A stretch of 32,238 nucleotides of DNA from an uncultured Lachnospiraceae bacterium (GTDB lineage: Bacteria; Bacillota; Clostridia; Lachnospirales; Lachnospiraceae). The number at the start of each line of letters is the position of its first letter. Within the stretch, counting starts at the first letter, position 1. Shown here piece after piece: positions 17,747-26,102 of this stretch. The notes under the pieces were generated by a model that had not been told where the DNA came from, made no database searches, and saw only the letters and a list, made by a program, of their open reading frames with translations. Where the stretch lies: contig CAMKEX010000014.1 in NCBI GenBank assembly GCA_946411695.1, positions 1 to 32,238 of the forward strand. Reading direction: 5' to 3'. Made by a program: the position numbers and the translations under genes.

Positions 17747-18511
17747 TTAATCATTATGGTCAATACCCTCTTCAATCCACTGAACGGCAGCTTCGTGCAC
17801 GCTTTTTTCAGTGGGAGTAAGGGTTCCCTCCATGAGCCGGCCGAGGATATAGGCATAGAGCCTGCCTCTCTCCTGTGAACGGGGCAGACGGGTAGGCGCC
17901 CAAGCGCGCAGCTCTTCCATCAGGTCGAGGATCTCTTCCGTATTGGGAGGAAGTATATCTTCAATCTTCCGCCGCAGCACCGCAGACATAGCCGGACTGC
18001 TTCCTCCGGTCGAGACTGTGATCACAAGATTTCCTTTTCTGATGACGGAGGGCATAAAAAAGGTGCAGCTGTCGGGATCATCCGGCACGTTTACGGGAAG
18101 TCCGGCTTCTCTGCAGAGGGCGGCGATCCTCTGATTGTCTTCAGAACTGTCGGAGGAGGCGATGCAGTAGTCCGCATTTTCAAGGTCCTTTGCTGAAAAG
18201 CGCCTGTTCATGATCTCAACGCCCTTGCGGGCAAAGTCAGACAGCTCCTGCATTTCCGGACCGGGAATACATGCATTAGTTATATCCGCCTTGATAATAT
18301 CCGCATTACGATCATCTGCATTTTGAACATATGTTTTGAGAAGATCTGCATCGGGGATGTCTGAAGGACGATCTGCCGCCGGGTGCGTGATCATCGTGAT
18401 CCTGTCTGTGAACTGCAGCAGGAGGCGGATTTTCCGGCGCGCGACTTTACCTGCCCCGATAACCAGAAAACGCTTTTGATCGATCTTCTGCATAAAAGGA
18501 AAAACCGACAT
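17747..18511 (-). CDS. Precorrin-2 dehydrogenase / sirohydrochlorin ferrochelatase-like protein (Met8/CysG N-terminal type)
   Basis: MSVFPFMQKIDQKRFLVIGAGKVARRKIRLLLQF; YCIASSDSSEDNQRIAALCREAGLPVNVPDDPDSCTFFMPSVIRKGNLVITVSTGGSSPAMSAVLRRKIE. Confidence 0.9.
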   Translation of the reverse strand: MSVFPFMQKIDQKRFLVIGAGKVARRKIRLLLQFTDRITMITHPAADRPSDIPDADLLKTYVQNADDRNADIIKADITNACIPGPEMQELSDFARKGVEIMNRRFSAKDLENADYCIASSDSSEDNQRIAALCREAGLPVNVPDDPDSCTFFMPSVIRKGNLVITVSTGGSSPAMSAVLRRKIEDILPPNTEEILDLMEELRAWAPTRLPRSQERGRLYAYILGRLMEGTLTPTEKSVHEAAVQWIEEGIDHND

Positions 18512-18570
18512 GACTACTCTTCCTTTCCGGGGATTTTCCAGCCGATTTCCGGATATTTGTCCGGGATGCA

Positions 18571-19398
18571 TCAGCTTTTCTTCTCGAGTTTGCGCTTTCT
18601 GGCTATGCTGATCAGCTCTTCCGCTTCGTCGAATGCCTGAAAGAGATATTCCTCTTCCCACTCCCGCCCGCTTTTTTCATAGGACTTGATCTCCTTCCAG
18701 TCAGCCAGAAGGGCGCTGGAGCCCCTCTGCGCCTCTCTGCGGCTTTCCGGGTTCTGCCCGGGGGCTTTGTCCTGTCCGTGACCGCAGGCATCCTGACGGG
18801 CGTCTGGAGCGATTTGAGCAGCTTTTTCCTTTAGATGACGAACATACTCTTCGGGAAGGTATTTGAGGCTCTCCTCTCCGAAGACGTGGGGGTGGCGGCG
18901 GAGCATCTTCTCATTGATGCCCCGGATGACATCCTCCATGGTGAAGAGACCTTCTTCCTCCGCGATCTGTGCGTGCATGACGACCTGAAGGAGCAGGTCA
19001 CCCAGCTCTTCCTTCAGGCAGTGGGCCTTTCCGGTCTGTGCCAGGATGTTGATCCCGCTCACGACCTCTGCAGCTTCTTCAACACATGCGGCCTTGAGGG
19101 ACAGATGATCCTGTGCCCGGTCCCAGGGGCAGCCGTCCGGCGCCCGGAGACGGGCTACGGTCTCCTGCAGCTCCTCCATGGCCTGTCCGGTCTTCTCATA
19201 TTTTCCGGATCCCTGTCCCGCAGTCTGTCCGGGATGCTGTTCGACGGAGCGTTCAGATGTTTGTCCGACAGCATGTTCAGCCTGCTGTGCGGTACCGACA
19301 TCGGAAGTCTGTTCGATTGCCTGTTCGATTGTCTGTTCGGCAGGATGTTCGGTTACACTTTCTCTTGTTTTTTCTGAAATGTTCATAGTACTGATCAT
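18571..19398 (-). CDS. mazG: MazG-family nucleoside triphosphate pyrophosphohydrolase with a Gln/Glu/Thr-rich N-terminal extension
   Basis: LRAPDGCPWDRAQDHLSLKAACVEEAAEVVSGI, LKEELGDLLLQVVMHAQIAEEEGLF, VIRGINEKMLRRHPHVFGEE. Confidence 0.92.
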   Translation of the reverse strand: MISTMNISEKTRESVTEHPAEQTIEQAIEQTSDVGTAQQAEHAVGQTSERSVEQHPGQTAGQGSGKYEKTGQAMEELQETVARLRAPDGCPWDRAQDHLSLKAACVEEAAEVVSGINILAQTGKAHCLKEELGDLLLQVVMHAQIAEEEGLFTMEDVIRGINEKMLRRHPHVFGEESLKYLPEEYVRHLKEKAAQIAPDARQDACGHGQDKAPGQNPESRREAQRGSSALLADWKEIKSYEKSGREWEEEYLFQAFDEAEELISIARKRKLEKKS

Positions 19399-19422
19399 GA
19401 TTATGCCGGAGGGGCCTTCCCT

Positions 19423-19590
19423 GATGCCCGCAGTCTCCCCGCCGCCCGGGGGGACGATGATGCCCGCAGGTCTCCCGCCGCCCGGGCGGGCGATGATGCC
19501 CGCAGGTCTCCCGCCGCCCGGGCGGGCGATGATGCCCGCAAGTCTCCCGCCGCCCGGGCGGACAATGATGCCCGCAGTCTCCCCGCAGTT
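19423..19590. repeat. GC-rich intergenic tandem repeat, 36-bp period, about 5 copies
   Basis: GATGCCCGCAGGTCTCCCGCCGCCCGGGCGGGCGAT units start at 19423, 19459, 19495, 19531 and 19567. Confidence 0.95.
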
Positions 19591-19605
19591 TCAGCGGATG
19601 ATCGT

Positions 19606-20283
19606 TCAGGGCAGGATATGGCCCTCGCGGATATTTTTCCGGATGATTTTGTCTGTATACTGGTACAGGATTTCGGATCCCAGGCGTGTCCTGCCCTGCC
19701 GGCCGTAGATCTGTTTCGAACAGACCCTGTGTTCGTGCCAGTCTTCTCCATGGTTGGAGTCGTTGAGGAGCAGAGGCTGGAGGTTGTCCATGGCGTGGGC
19801 ATATTTGGATTCAGGGGTCTCGCAGGCCTCAAATTCATCGAACAGAGCGATGAGTTCCTGTTTCTGGTCGTCGGGCAGAAGGGAAAAGATGCGCTCCTTT
19901 GCCGCATCCTCTCTCTCCTTCTGGGTCGCCAGTCCGGCCTCGTCATAGGCATAGGTATCTCCCGCATCGATCTCAACGATGTCGTGAATGAGACACATGA
20001 GCATTACCCGGCCTATATCGACCTTTTCATTGGCGTATTCGCGCAGCAGATAGGCCATGACCGCCATGTGCCAGGCGTGCTCGGCATCGTTTTCGTTCCG
20101 GCCATGGCCGGACAGGTGTGTCTGGCGGAATATATTTTTTTCCTTGTCGATCTCAAGGGCAAAGGCAAGCTGTTTTGCCAGGCGCTCACTGTCTGCCGCC
20201 TGTTTGTTCCCGTGTTCGAAATCCTGTTCGATGTACTGTCCGCTCTGTTGAGAACAGCGCTGGTTTCCGGTCAGTTCCTTCAT
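19606..20283 (-). CDS. HD-domain hydrolase (YfbR/5'-nucleotidase-like)
   Basis: HGRNENDAEHAWHMAVMAYLL, MLMCLIHDIVEIDAGDTYAYD. Confidence 0.88.
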   Translation of the reverse strand: MKELTGNQRCSQQSGQYIEQDFEHGNKQAADSERLAKQLAFALEIDKEKNIFRQTHLSGHGRNENDAEHAWHMAVMAYLLREYANEKVDIGRVMLMCLIHDIVEIDAGDTYAYDEAGLATQKEREDAAKERIFSLLPDDQKQELIALFDEFEACETPESKYAHAMDNLQPLLLNDSNHGEDWHEHRVCSKQIYGRQGRTRLGSEILYQYTDKIIRKNIREGHILP

Positions 20284-20328
20284 TTGCCGTGCCTCCGGGC
20301 TTATTTCTCTTACTGAATTATTGAATCA

Positions 20329-21114
20329 TTACTGAATCTGCTCAAACCAGCCGTGGGCTTCGCAGACCCTGTAAATACCGTCGTCGATATTGGCAGGTGC
20401 CACTTCGTCCGCCATGGCCTTGAGATCGGGATGCGCGTTCCCGACGGCGATCTTGTAGAATTCCGGTGCGAACATGTCTTCGTCGTTGGTGTCGTCTCCG
20501 AAGACAACGACGTCCTCCGGACGGCCGCCCATCAGTTCCAGCATGCGGAAGACACCTGCCCGCTTGTCATCGTGCTGGACGATCGTGTAGTCGGGTTCGA
20601 AGTTGACGTATCCGAGTTCCTCCGGGAAGGGAAGGCTCTTGCGGCGCTCTTCTGTTGTGGCAGTGTAGAGCTTGTAGATGGTCCCGAAGTCCCTGGGATC
20701 AAAATCCGGGTCTATGATATAGGTCGTGGGTTCCCTGCGCGGTCCCACCTGGTCATAGAAGGTAAAGTCCTTCGCGTAGACCTTCTGGGAATCGTCGCAG
20801 GCGGCCAGAACGCCGATGCCCTTGTCGATGCAGTAATGATAGAGCCAGAGGGCTTTTTCAAAATCGATCGGCCGGTTCTCGACCAGCTCCCTGTTGATGA
20901 CGATGCCCATGCCGCCGTTGCAGACCATGTTGTCAAACCCGTGCTGGTCAAAAAACTTCCTGGCCTTGTAGTGGGCGCGGCCGGTATTGATGGCGATAAA
21001 GTGTCCCGCTGCCTTGAGCTTTTCAAGCGCTTCCCGGGCAGAGGGCACGATCAGGCCTGTGGATCTGTCAGTGAGTGTGCCGTCAATGTCAAAAAAGAAA
21101 TATTTTTTTCTCAT
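20329..21114 (-). CDS. HAD-IIB (Cof-type) hydrolase
   Basis: KYFFFDIDGTLTDRST; AINTGRAHYKARKF; VVVFGDDTNDEDMF. Confidence 0.92.
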   Translation of the reverse strand: MRKKYFFFDIDGTLTDRSTGLIVPSAREALEKLKAAGHFIAINTGRAHYKARKFFDQHGFDNMVCNGGMGIVINRELVENRPIDFEKALWLYHYCIDKGIGVLAACDDSQKVYAKDFTFYDQVGPRREPTTYIIDPDFDPRDFGTIYKLYTATTEERRKSLPFPEELGYVNFEPDYTIVQHDDKRAGVFRMLELMGGRPEDVVVFGDDTNDEDMFAPEFYKIAVGNAHPDLKAMADEVAPANIDDGIYRVCEAHGWFEQIQ

Positions 21115-21278
21115 TAAGTCATCCTTTTCTTAAGTCATATTTTTCTGTCCCGTGAACATGCCCGATTATTTCTGAACCGGCTGCAGATCGTGGTCATGGT
21201 CCCGTTTTTACAATCATTATACAGACCTGCAGGATATTTTTAAACAAAAAGAAACAGCAAAAAGATGCAGAACAAAGG

Positions 21279-21317
21279 CTCAAATGAGCTCCACCGGGGA
21301 ACTCATCTGAGCCTGCT
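21279..21317 (-). terminator. Hairpin downstream of lysA, possible terminator
   Basis: AGGCTCAAATGAGCTCC / GGAACTCATCTGAGCCT; moderately T-rich on the - strand afterwards. Confidence 0.5.
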
Positions 21318-21446
21318 GTCTGCAAAATAGGATTGTAGGATCGTCTTTTAAAGGTGTTTTTTAAAAATCGTCTTTTCAAATTCGTTTTTTCAATAATTCC
21401 TTTTGAAGATCGATTGTACAGATCATCGTGTAAAGAGCACTTGAGA

Positions 21447-22730
21447 TCATTTGGATTCGGGGAACATCTTCGCATAGTAAGGTGTCTGGTCAAATGTCGC
21501 AAAGTAATCTTTGGGTTCCTGGGGACGGCGGATCTGCTGGACGGAGCCGTCTTCCTTGAGCAGAAGCTCGGCGCTCCACAGGCGGCCGTTGTAGTTGTAG
21601 CCCATGGCGAATCCGTGGGCGCCGGCGTCGTGGATGAAGAGCAGGTCGCCGCGGTCGATCTGGGGAAGCTCGCGGTCAACGGCAAACTTGTCGTTGTTCT
21701 CGCAGAGGGAGCCTACTACGTCATAGGTGTGATCGCAGATGGCATCCTCTTTGCCCAGAACGGTGATATGATGGTAGGCGCCATACATGGCGGGGCGCAT
21801 GAGGTTGGCCGCGCAGGCATCGACACCGATGTATTCTTTGTAAATATGCTTGGAGTGGATCGCCCTTGTCACAAGCGCGCCGTAGGGGGCGAGCATGAAA
21901 CGGCCCATCTCGGTGTAGATCGCCACATCTCCCATGCCTGCGGGCACGAGGAAGCGCTCATACTTCTCGCGGACACCCTCGCCGATCACGCGGATGTCAT
22001 TGGGGGTCTCGCTCTTGCGGTAGGGGATGCCGACGCCGCCGGAGAGGTTGATGAAGGCAAAGTGGATGCCGAGTTCCTCTTTGGCTTCCGCTGCCAGCTT
22101 GAACAGGCGGCCGGCCAGCTCCGGATAATACTCGTTGGAGACGGTGTTGGAGGCCAGGAAGGCGTGCAGACCGAAATGCTTGACGCCCTTGTCGCGCAGG
22201 ATCCTGTATCCCTCAAAGAGCTGGGCCTTGGTAAAGCCGTACTTGGAATCACCGGGGTTGTCCATGATGCCGTTAGCCATCTGGAAGACGCCGCCGGGAT
22301 TGTAGCGCAGGGACATGGTCTCCGGGAATTTGCCGTCCAGGATCTTTTCCAGGAAAGGGATATGCGTGATGTCATCCAGGTTGATGACTGCGCCCAGCTT
22401 TGCGGCATAGGCATACTCTTCCGCCGGCGTGTCGTTGGAGGAGAACATGATCTCATGCCCCTTTGCACCGACCGCGTTGGAGAGCATCAGCTCAGTCATG
22501 GAGGAGCAGTCAAAACCGAATCCATAATCGCGGAAGATGTCCATGATATAGGGATTGGGAGTCGCCTTGACGGCAAAATATTCACGGAATCCGGGATTCC
22601 AGGCAAAAGCCTCCTTTACGGCCTGCGCATTGTCACGAATGCCCTTTTCATCATAGAGATAAAAGGGGGTGGGGAACTGCTGCGCAATCTCCTCGGCCTT
22701 CTCTTTTGTCACATAAGGTATTTTTTTCAT
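21447..22730 (-). CDS. lysA: Diaminopimelate decarboxylase
   Basis: TPFYLYDEKGI, YFAVKATPNPYIMDIFRDYGFGFDCSSMTEL, GVDACAANLMRPAMYGAYHHI, DLLFIHDAGAHGFAMGYNYNGR. Start at MKKIPYV (22730). Confidence 0.92.
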   Translation of the reverse strand: MKKIPYVTKEKAEEIAQQFPTPFYLYDEKGIRDNAQAVKEAFAWNPGFREYFAVKATPNPYIMDIFRDYGFGFDCSSMTELMLSNAVGAKGHEIMFSSNDTPAEEYAYAAKLGAVINLDDITHIPFLEKILDGKFPETMSLRYNPGGVFQMANGIMDNPGDSKYGFTKAQLFEGYRILRDKGVKHFGLHAFLASNTVSNEYYPELAGRLFKLAAEAKEELGIHFAFINLSGGVGIPYRKSETPNDIRVIGEGVREKYERFLVPAGMGDVAIYTEMGRFMLAPYGALVTRAIHSKHIYKEYIGVDACAANLMRPAMYGAYHHITVLGKEDAICDHTYDVVGSLCENNDKFAVDRELPQIDRGDLLFIHDAGAHGFAMGYNYNGRLWSAELLLKEDGSVQQIRRPQEPKDYFATFDQTPYYAKMFPESK

Positions 22731-23013
22731 GGATCTTCCTCGCTTTATTGCTGCGTAATGATCTTTCTGCAAGAATCGGTCTGTCGATCAGAATCGAGTA
22801 TACGACCATAACCGGTCTTTCGGCCGGATGGATCTTCCGATCAGAACAGTCATTCGATTATGATCGATTTTTGACCGGAACTGTCTGCAGGATCAGTAAC
22901 AAATAAAATATACTGAAATATTGTATACACGGATACGAATTTCGTCAATAAATTTCGCACTAAAAACCCAAAAAGCCGGCGGCAGGCAGTCATTCAGAAC
23001 CGTCCCCGAAAAC

Positions 23014-25014
23014 TCATTTCTCCAGGGTGATGTGCTGCTTCAGGAATTCTTCGGAATCGGGGTCATCAGGGACTTTGATTTCATAGGTCATCTCAAGAGA
23101 GATCTCCTCGCCCTCGGGAGTTTCGAGCAGCCAGCTGTGAACTCTGTAATTCCAGGGATCAGAGAAGTCCATTACATAATCGTAGGAGAAATAGTGGACA
23201 TCACACCCGTCAAACCTGAATTCCTTTCTGGAATGCTCCTGAATATCCTTATAATTATAGCCTTCCATGTCTTTCAGAGTCTCTTTGATGTAATCATCAA
23301 AACTCTTGTCATCAAGAATTTTATAGGAATTTAAATATCTCAGATAAAGATTGACTTCTCCGTTTTCAAAATCTCCGCCATAGAAAGCGACATCGCTTTT
23401 TTCATTCTGGTAGGTTGATCCGGATTCTATGAAATCGGACACATTGATCAGGACAGACCGGCTGTTATCCGGATTGTAGATTCTCGATTCAGGCCAGAAC
23501 CTGTTTACCGCATCAAGATCGGGAATCTGCTCTTTTGTGTGAAAAGACAGCATTTCATAGATTTTATTCAGAGCATCCTCCCCGTCTGACAGTTCGCTTT
23601 TCGGGCATCTGTACATTGAAGCAAAACCATACCCCTCCGGTCTTTCCTCCAATGCAACAACATCGAAAACTTCTATGCCGTTATAGCCTTTAAATGTAGT
23701 TTCCATATAGGACAATTTATGGCCCGACACATCTGCACTCTTAATGTCACTAAACTTTAAATCCCCGAAGGTGTCGAGTATTGCTTCTGAGGCTTCCTTC
23801 TCGTAGGAGGCCCTGAGGCTTTCGAAAAACTGATCCTGATCTGCGTACGCAGGCAGAAACATAATATCCATGTTTGTCAGATCTTTGGTTTGATCATACT
23901 CCTTATCAGGACTTGCATATGCAAAAGAAAAGCCCATGCTCATAGAAGCTTCGCCTGAAAAATAAGTGATGCTGTATCTTGTATCATTTAAAGACGACCT
24001 GAAATCGTATTTTCTCAAAACCGGATCGGACGCTGTCCCGATCAATGACCCGGGATCAACGACACACGCCTCGAGATATTTGTCCTTATAATACACAGGC
24101 TCGGTAGAAATGTACTTCGGCGTATAGAAATCAGCATATGCATCGCTGACCGGTTGTCTGCCCTTGCTGTCTCCGAAATCAACCTCCGGGTCGTCCGACG
24201 CTTCCTTCTGATCGCCGCCGGATCCCTTCTGCTCTGCCTGCCCGTCTCCGGACTCTGTCTGTTTTGCCTGTTCTCCGCCGATATGATACTGTGTCCGGGA
24301 TTCGCTGTTAAGGACGACAAGGAGAACGGCAGCAGCCAGCACTGCCACGATGCCCCAGAGCAGGATTGTCTTTTTTCCCTTTCCGGCAGGGCGTTTGCCG
24401 GTCTCCTGCCCGGACATGCCGCCGCCCTGCCATGAAGGCGTCGGGGACGTCGGGGGTGTCGGAGGCGTCGGGGGTATCGGAGGCTCTGACTCGGATGGAG
24501 AAGGTTCTGACGGATGAAGAGATCCCTGCCGATGCAGGGGATTGAGTGATCCCTGCCTGTGCCCGGCCTTATGATCGAGTGACCCCTGTCTGTGCCCGGC
24601 TTCATATCTGGGGGCAGTCCACTCCCGGTATCCATCCTCCTCCGGTGAAGGCGGGCTGCTCTCCGCAGATACGGGATTGTTCTCTTCCTCAACATTATCA
24701 GTTCCCCATGACACAGTTCCGGACAGGCCGGAGGCCTGCTCAGATGGATCCAGAGGCTTGTCGATGTTCAGATAATCGGAGATCGAGCCCATGCTGCCGG
24801 TTTCCCATGACGAATCCGCCGGATCCTGCTGATCCGGGCTTTCAGTCAGGTCCGGATCAGTGTCATCAACGAAAACCGCCTGTTCCGGACCTTTGCTGTA
24901 GTCCTCATTTAAAGACGATAAATAGTCAAAATCCGACATACTCATTGTGTTTTCGTCCGAAAACAGTTCGGTCTTATTCTGTTCTGTGCGGCTGTCATCG
25001 CTGTAATTTGACAT
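23014..25014 (-). CDS. Membrane-anchored hypothetical protein with a repeat-rich cytoplasmic N-terminus
   Basis: 666-aa ORF with one TM (TILLWGIVAVLAAAVLLVVL); N-terminal AGHRQGSLDHK and PTPPTPPTSPT repeats; C-terminal region of about 400 aa. Confidence 0.8.
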   Translation of the reverse strand: MSNYSDDSRTEQNKTELFSDENTMSMSDFDYLSSLNEDYSKGPEQAVFVDDTDPDLTESPDQQDPADSSWETGSMGSISDYLNIDKPLDPSEQASGLSGTVSWGTDNVEEENNPVSAESSPPSPEEDGYREWTAPRYEAGHRQGSLDHKAGHRQGSLNPLHRQGSLHPSEPSPSESEPPIPPTPPTPPTSPTPSWQGGGMSGQETGKRPAGKGKKTILLWGIVAVLAAAVLLVVLNSESRTQYHIGGEQAKQTESGDGQAEQKGSGGDQKEASDDPEVDFGDSKGRQPVSDAYADFYTPKYISTEPVYYKDKYLEACVVDPGSLIGTASDPVLRKYDFRSSLNDTRYSITYFSGEASMSMGFSFAYASPDKEYDQTKDLTNMDIMFLPAYADQDQFFESLRASYEKEASEAILDTFGDLKFSDIKSADVSGHKLSYMETTFKGYNGIEVFDVVALEERPEGYGFASMYRCPKSELSDGEDALNKIYEMLSFHTKEQIPDLDAVNRFWPESRIYNPDNSRSVLINVSDFIESGSTYQNEKSDVAFYGGDFENGEVNLYLRYLNSYKILDDKSFDDYIKETLKDMEGYNYKDIQEHSRKEFRFDGCDVHYFSYDYVMDFSDPWNYRVHSWLLETPEGEEISLEMTYEIKVPDDPDSEEFLKQHITLEK

Positions 25015-25177
25015 ATTGTTTCCTTTCCGACGGTGAGGGATAAGACAGGCAGGGGGATGGCCCTCCCGCTGTTTTTACGAGAACCATCCCCTGTTTTCTC
25101 AAAATCAGTTATGCAGACCCGTCCTCAAAAAATCAGTCATTCAGGCCCTTGCTCAAAAGCTTACCCTGTTTTTACGT

Positions 25178-25251
25178 AAAATGAGTCGCTGAGAATTGTC
25201 CCTGGATACTCACGAAAATGAGTCGCTGAGAACCGTCCCTGAATACTCATT
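25178..25251. repeat. 37-bp tandem duplication in the ung downstream region
   Basis: AAAATGAGTCGCTGAGAA(TT/CC)GTCCCTG(G/A)ATACTCA at 25178 and 25215. Confidence 0.9.
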
Positions 25252-25257
25252 CAACAC

Positions 25258-25938
25258 TCAATGCCCCAGATTCTCAATCTGCCAGTCGATGGGCTGTGCG
25301 CCGTTCTTCTCCAGAAAGGCGTTGCATTTGCTGAAGTGCCTGCAGCCGAAGAATCCCCGGTAAGCGGATAAGGGGCTGGGATGCGGGGCCTTCAGGATCA
25401 GGTGGCGCGAGTTGTGCAGCATGGCTGCCTTGGTCTGGGCAGGCGTTCCCCAGAGCATGTAGACGATCGGCCTGTTCTGGGCATCCACAGCCTGCAGGAT
25501 GGCGTCCGTGAACTTCTCCCAGCCGTGTCCGCGGTGGGAATTGGCCTGGTGGGCCCGGACCGTCAGGACGGTATTGAGAAGGAGGACGCCCTGTCTGGCC
25601 CATTTGACCAGGTATCCGTTGTCCGGCACATAACAGCCAAGGTCGTCGTGGAGCTCGTTGAAGATATTGACCAGGGACGGCGGCGCGGGGCAGCCCGGGC
25701 GGACGGAGAAGCACATGCCGTGTGCCTGCCCCTCTCCGTGATAGGGATCCTGCCCCAGGATGACAACGCGCACATTGGAGAGCGGTGTCTCATGCAGGGC
25801 ATTGAAGAGATCCTGCGCGGGCGGATAGACCGTGTAGGTTTTGTACTCATTCTGCACAAAGGCAAAGAGATCTCTGTAATATTGTTTGGAAAACTCCGGC
25901 CGGAGGGCCTCCAGCCAGTCACCGCTGATCGCTGCCAT
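25258..25938 (-). CDS. ung: Uracil-DNA glycosylase
   Basis: VVILGQDPYHGEGQAHGMCFSV, LLLNTVLTVRAHQANSHRGHGWEKFTD, HPSPLSAYRGFFGCRHFSKCN. Confidence 0.97.
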   Translation of the reverse strand: MAAISGDWLEALRPEFSKQYYRDLFAFVQNEYKTYTVYPPAQDLFNALHETPLSNVRVVILGQDPYHGEGQAHGMCFSVRPGCPAPPSLVNIFNELHDDLGCYVPDNGYLVKWARQGVLLLNTVLTVRAHQANSHRGHGWEKFTDAILQAVDAQNRPIVYMLWGTPAQTKAAMLHNSRHLILKAPHPSPLSAYRGFFGCRHFSKCNAFLEKNGAQPIDWQIENLGH

Positions 25939-25985
25939 CTTATGCTGTCCTTTCGTCGTTGCCTTTCCTCATCAGAGCAGGCTTC

Positions 25986-26102
25986 CTGACGAGGATTTCT
26001 CATCAGTCTTCCTCATCAGGATTTCTCATCAGACCTTCTCATCAGTCTTTCTCATCAGTCTTTCTCATCAGACTTTTTCATCAGAATTTATCATCAGGCT
26101 TC
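25986..26102. repeat. 13-bp tandem repeat, 9 copies, between ung and the dipeptidase gene
   Basis: CTCATCAGTCTTT-type units at 25986, 25999, 26012, 26025, 26038, 26051, 26064, 26077 and 26090; the last overlaps the dipeptidase stop codon. Confidence 0.95.

Noticed and set aside
19423-19590. 36-bp periodic repeat as a possible CRISPR array
   Set aside because: The units are contiguous with no unique spacers, and there are no cas genes in the window.
19401-19976. 191-aa - strand ORF with AAGDLRASSPAR repeats
   Set aside because: Overlaps the HD gene out of frame; the repeated part is just the 36-bp array read in another frame.
21354-22811. 485-aa + strand ORF
   Set aside because: Antisense to the well-supported lysA gene; open because of codon-bias mirror effects, with no recognisable domain or SD.
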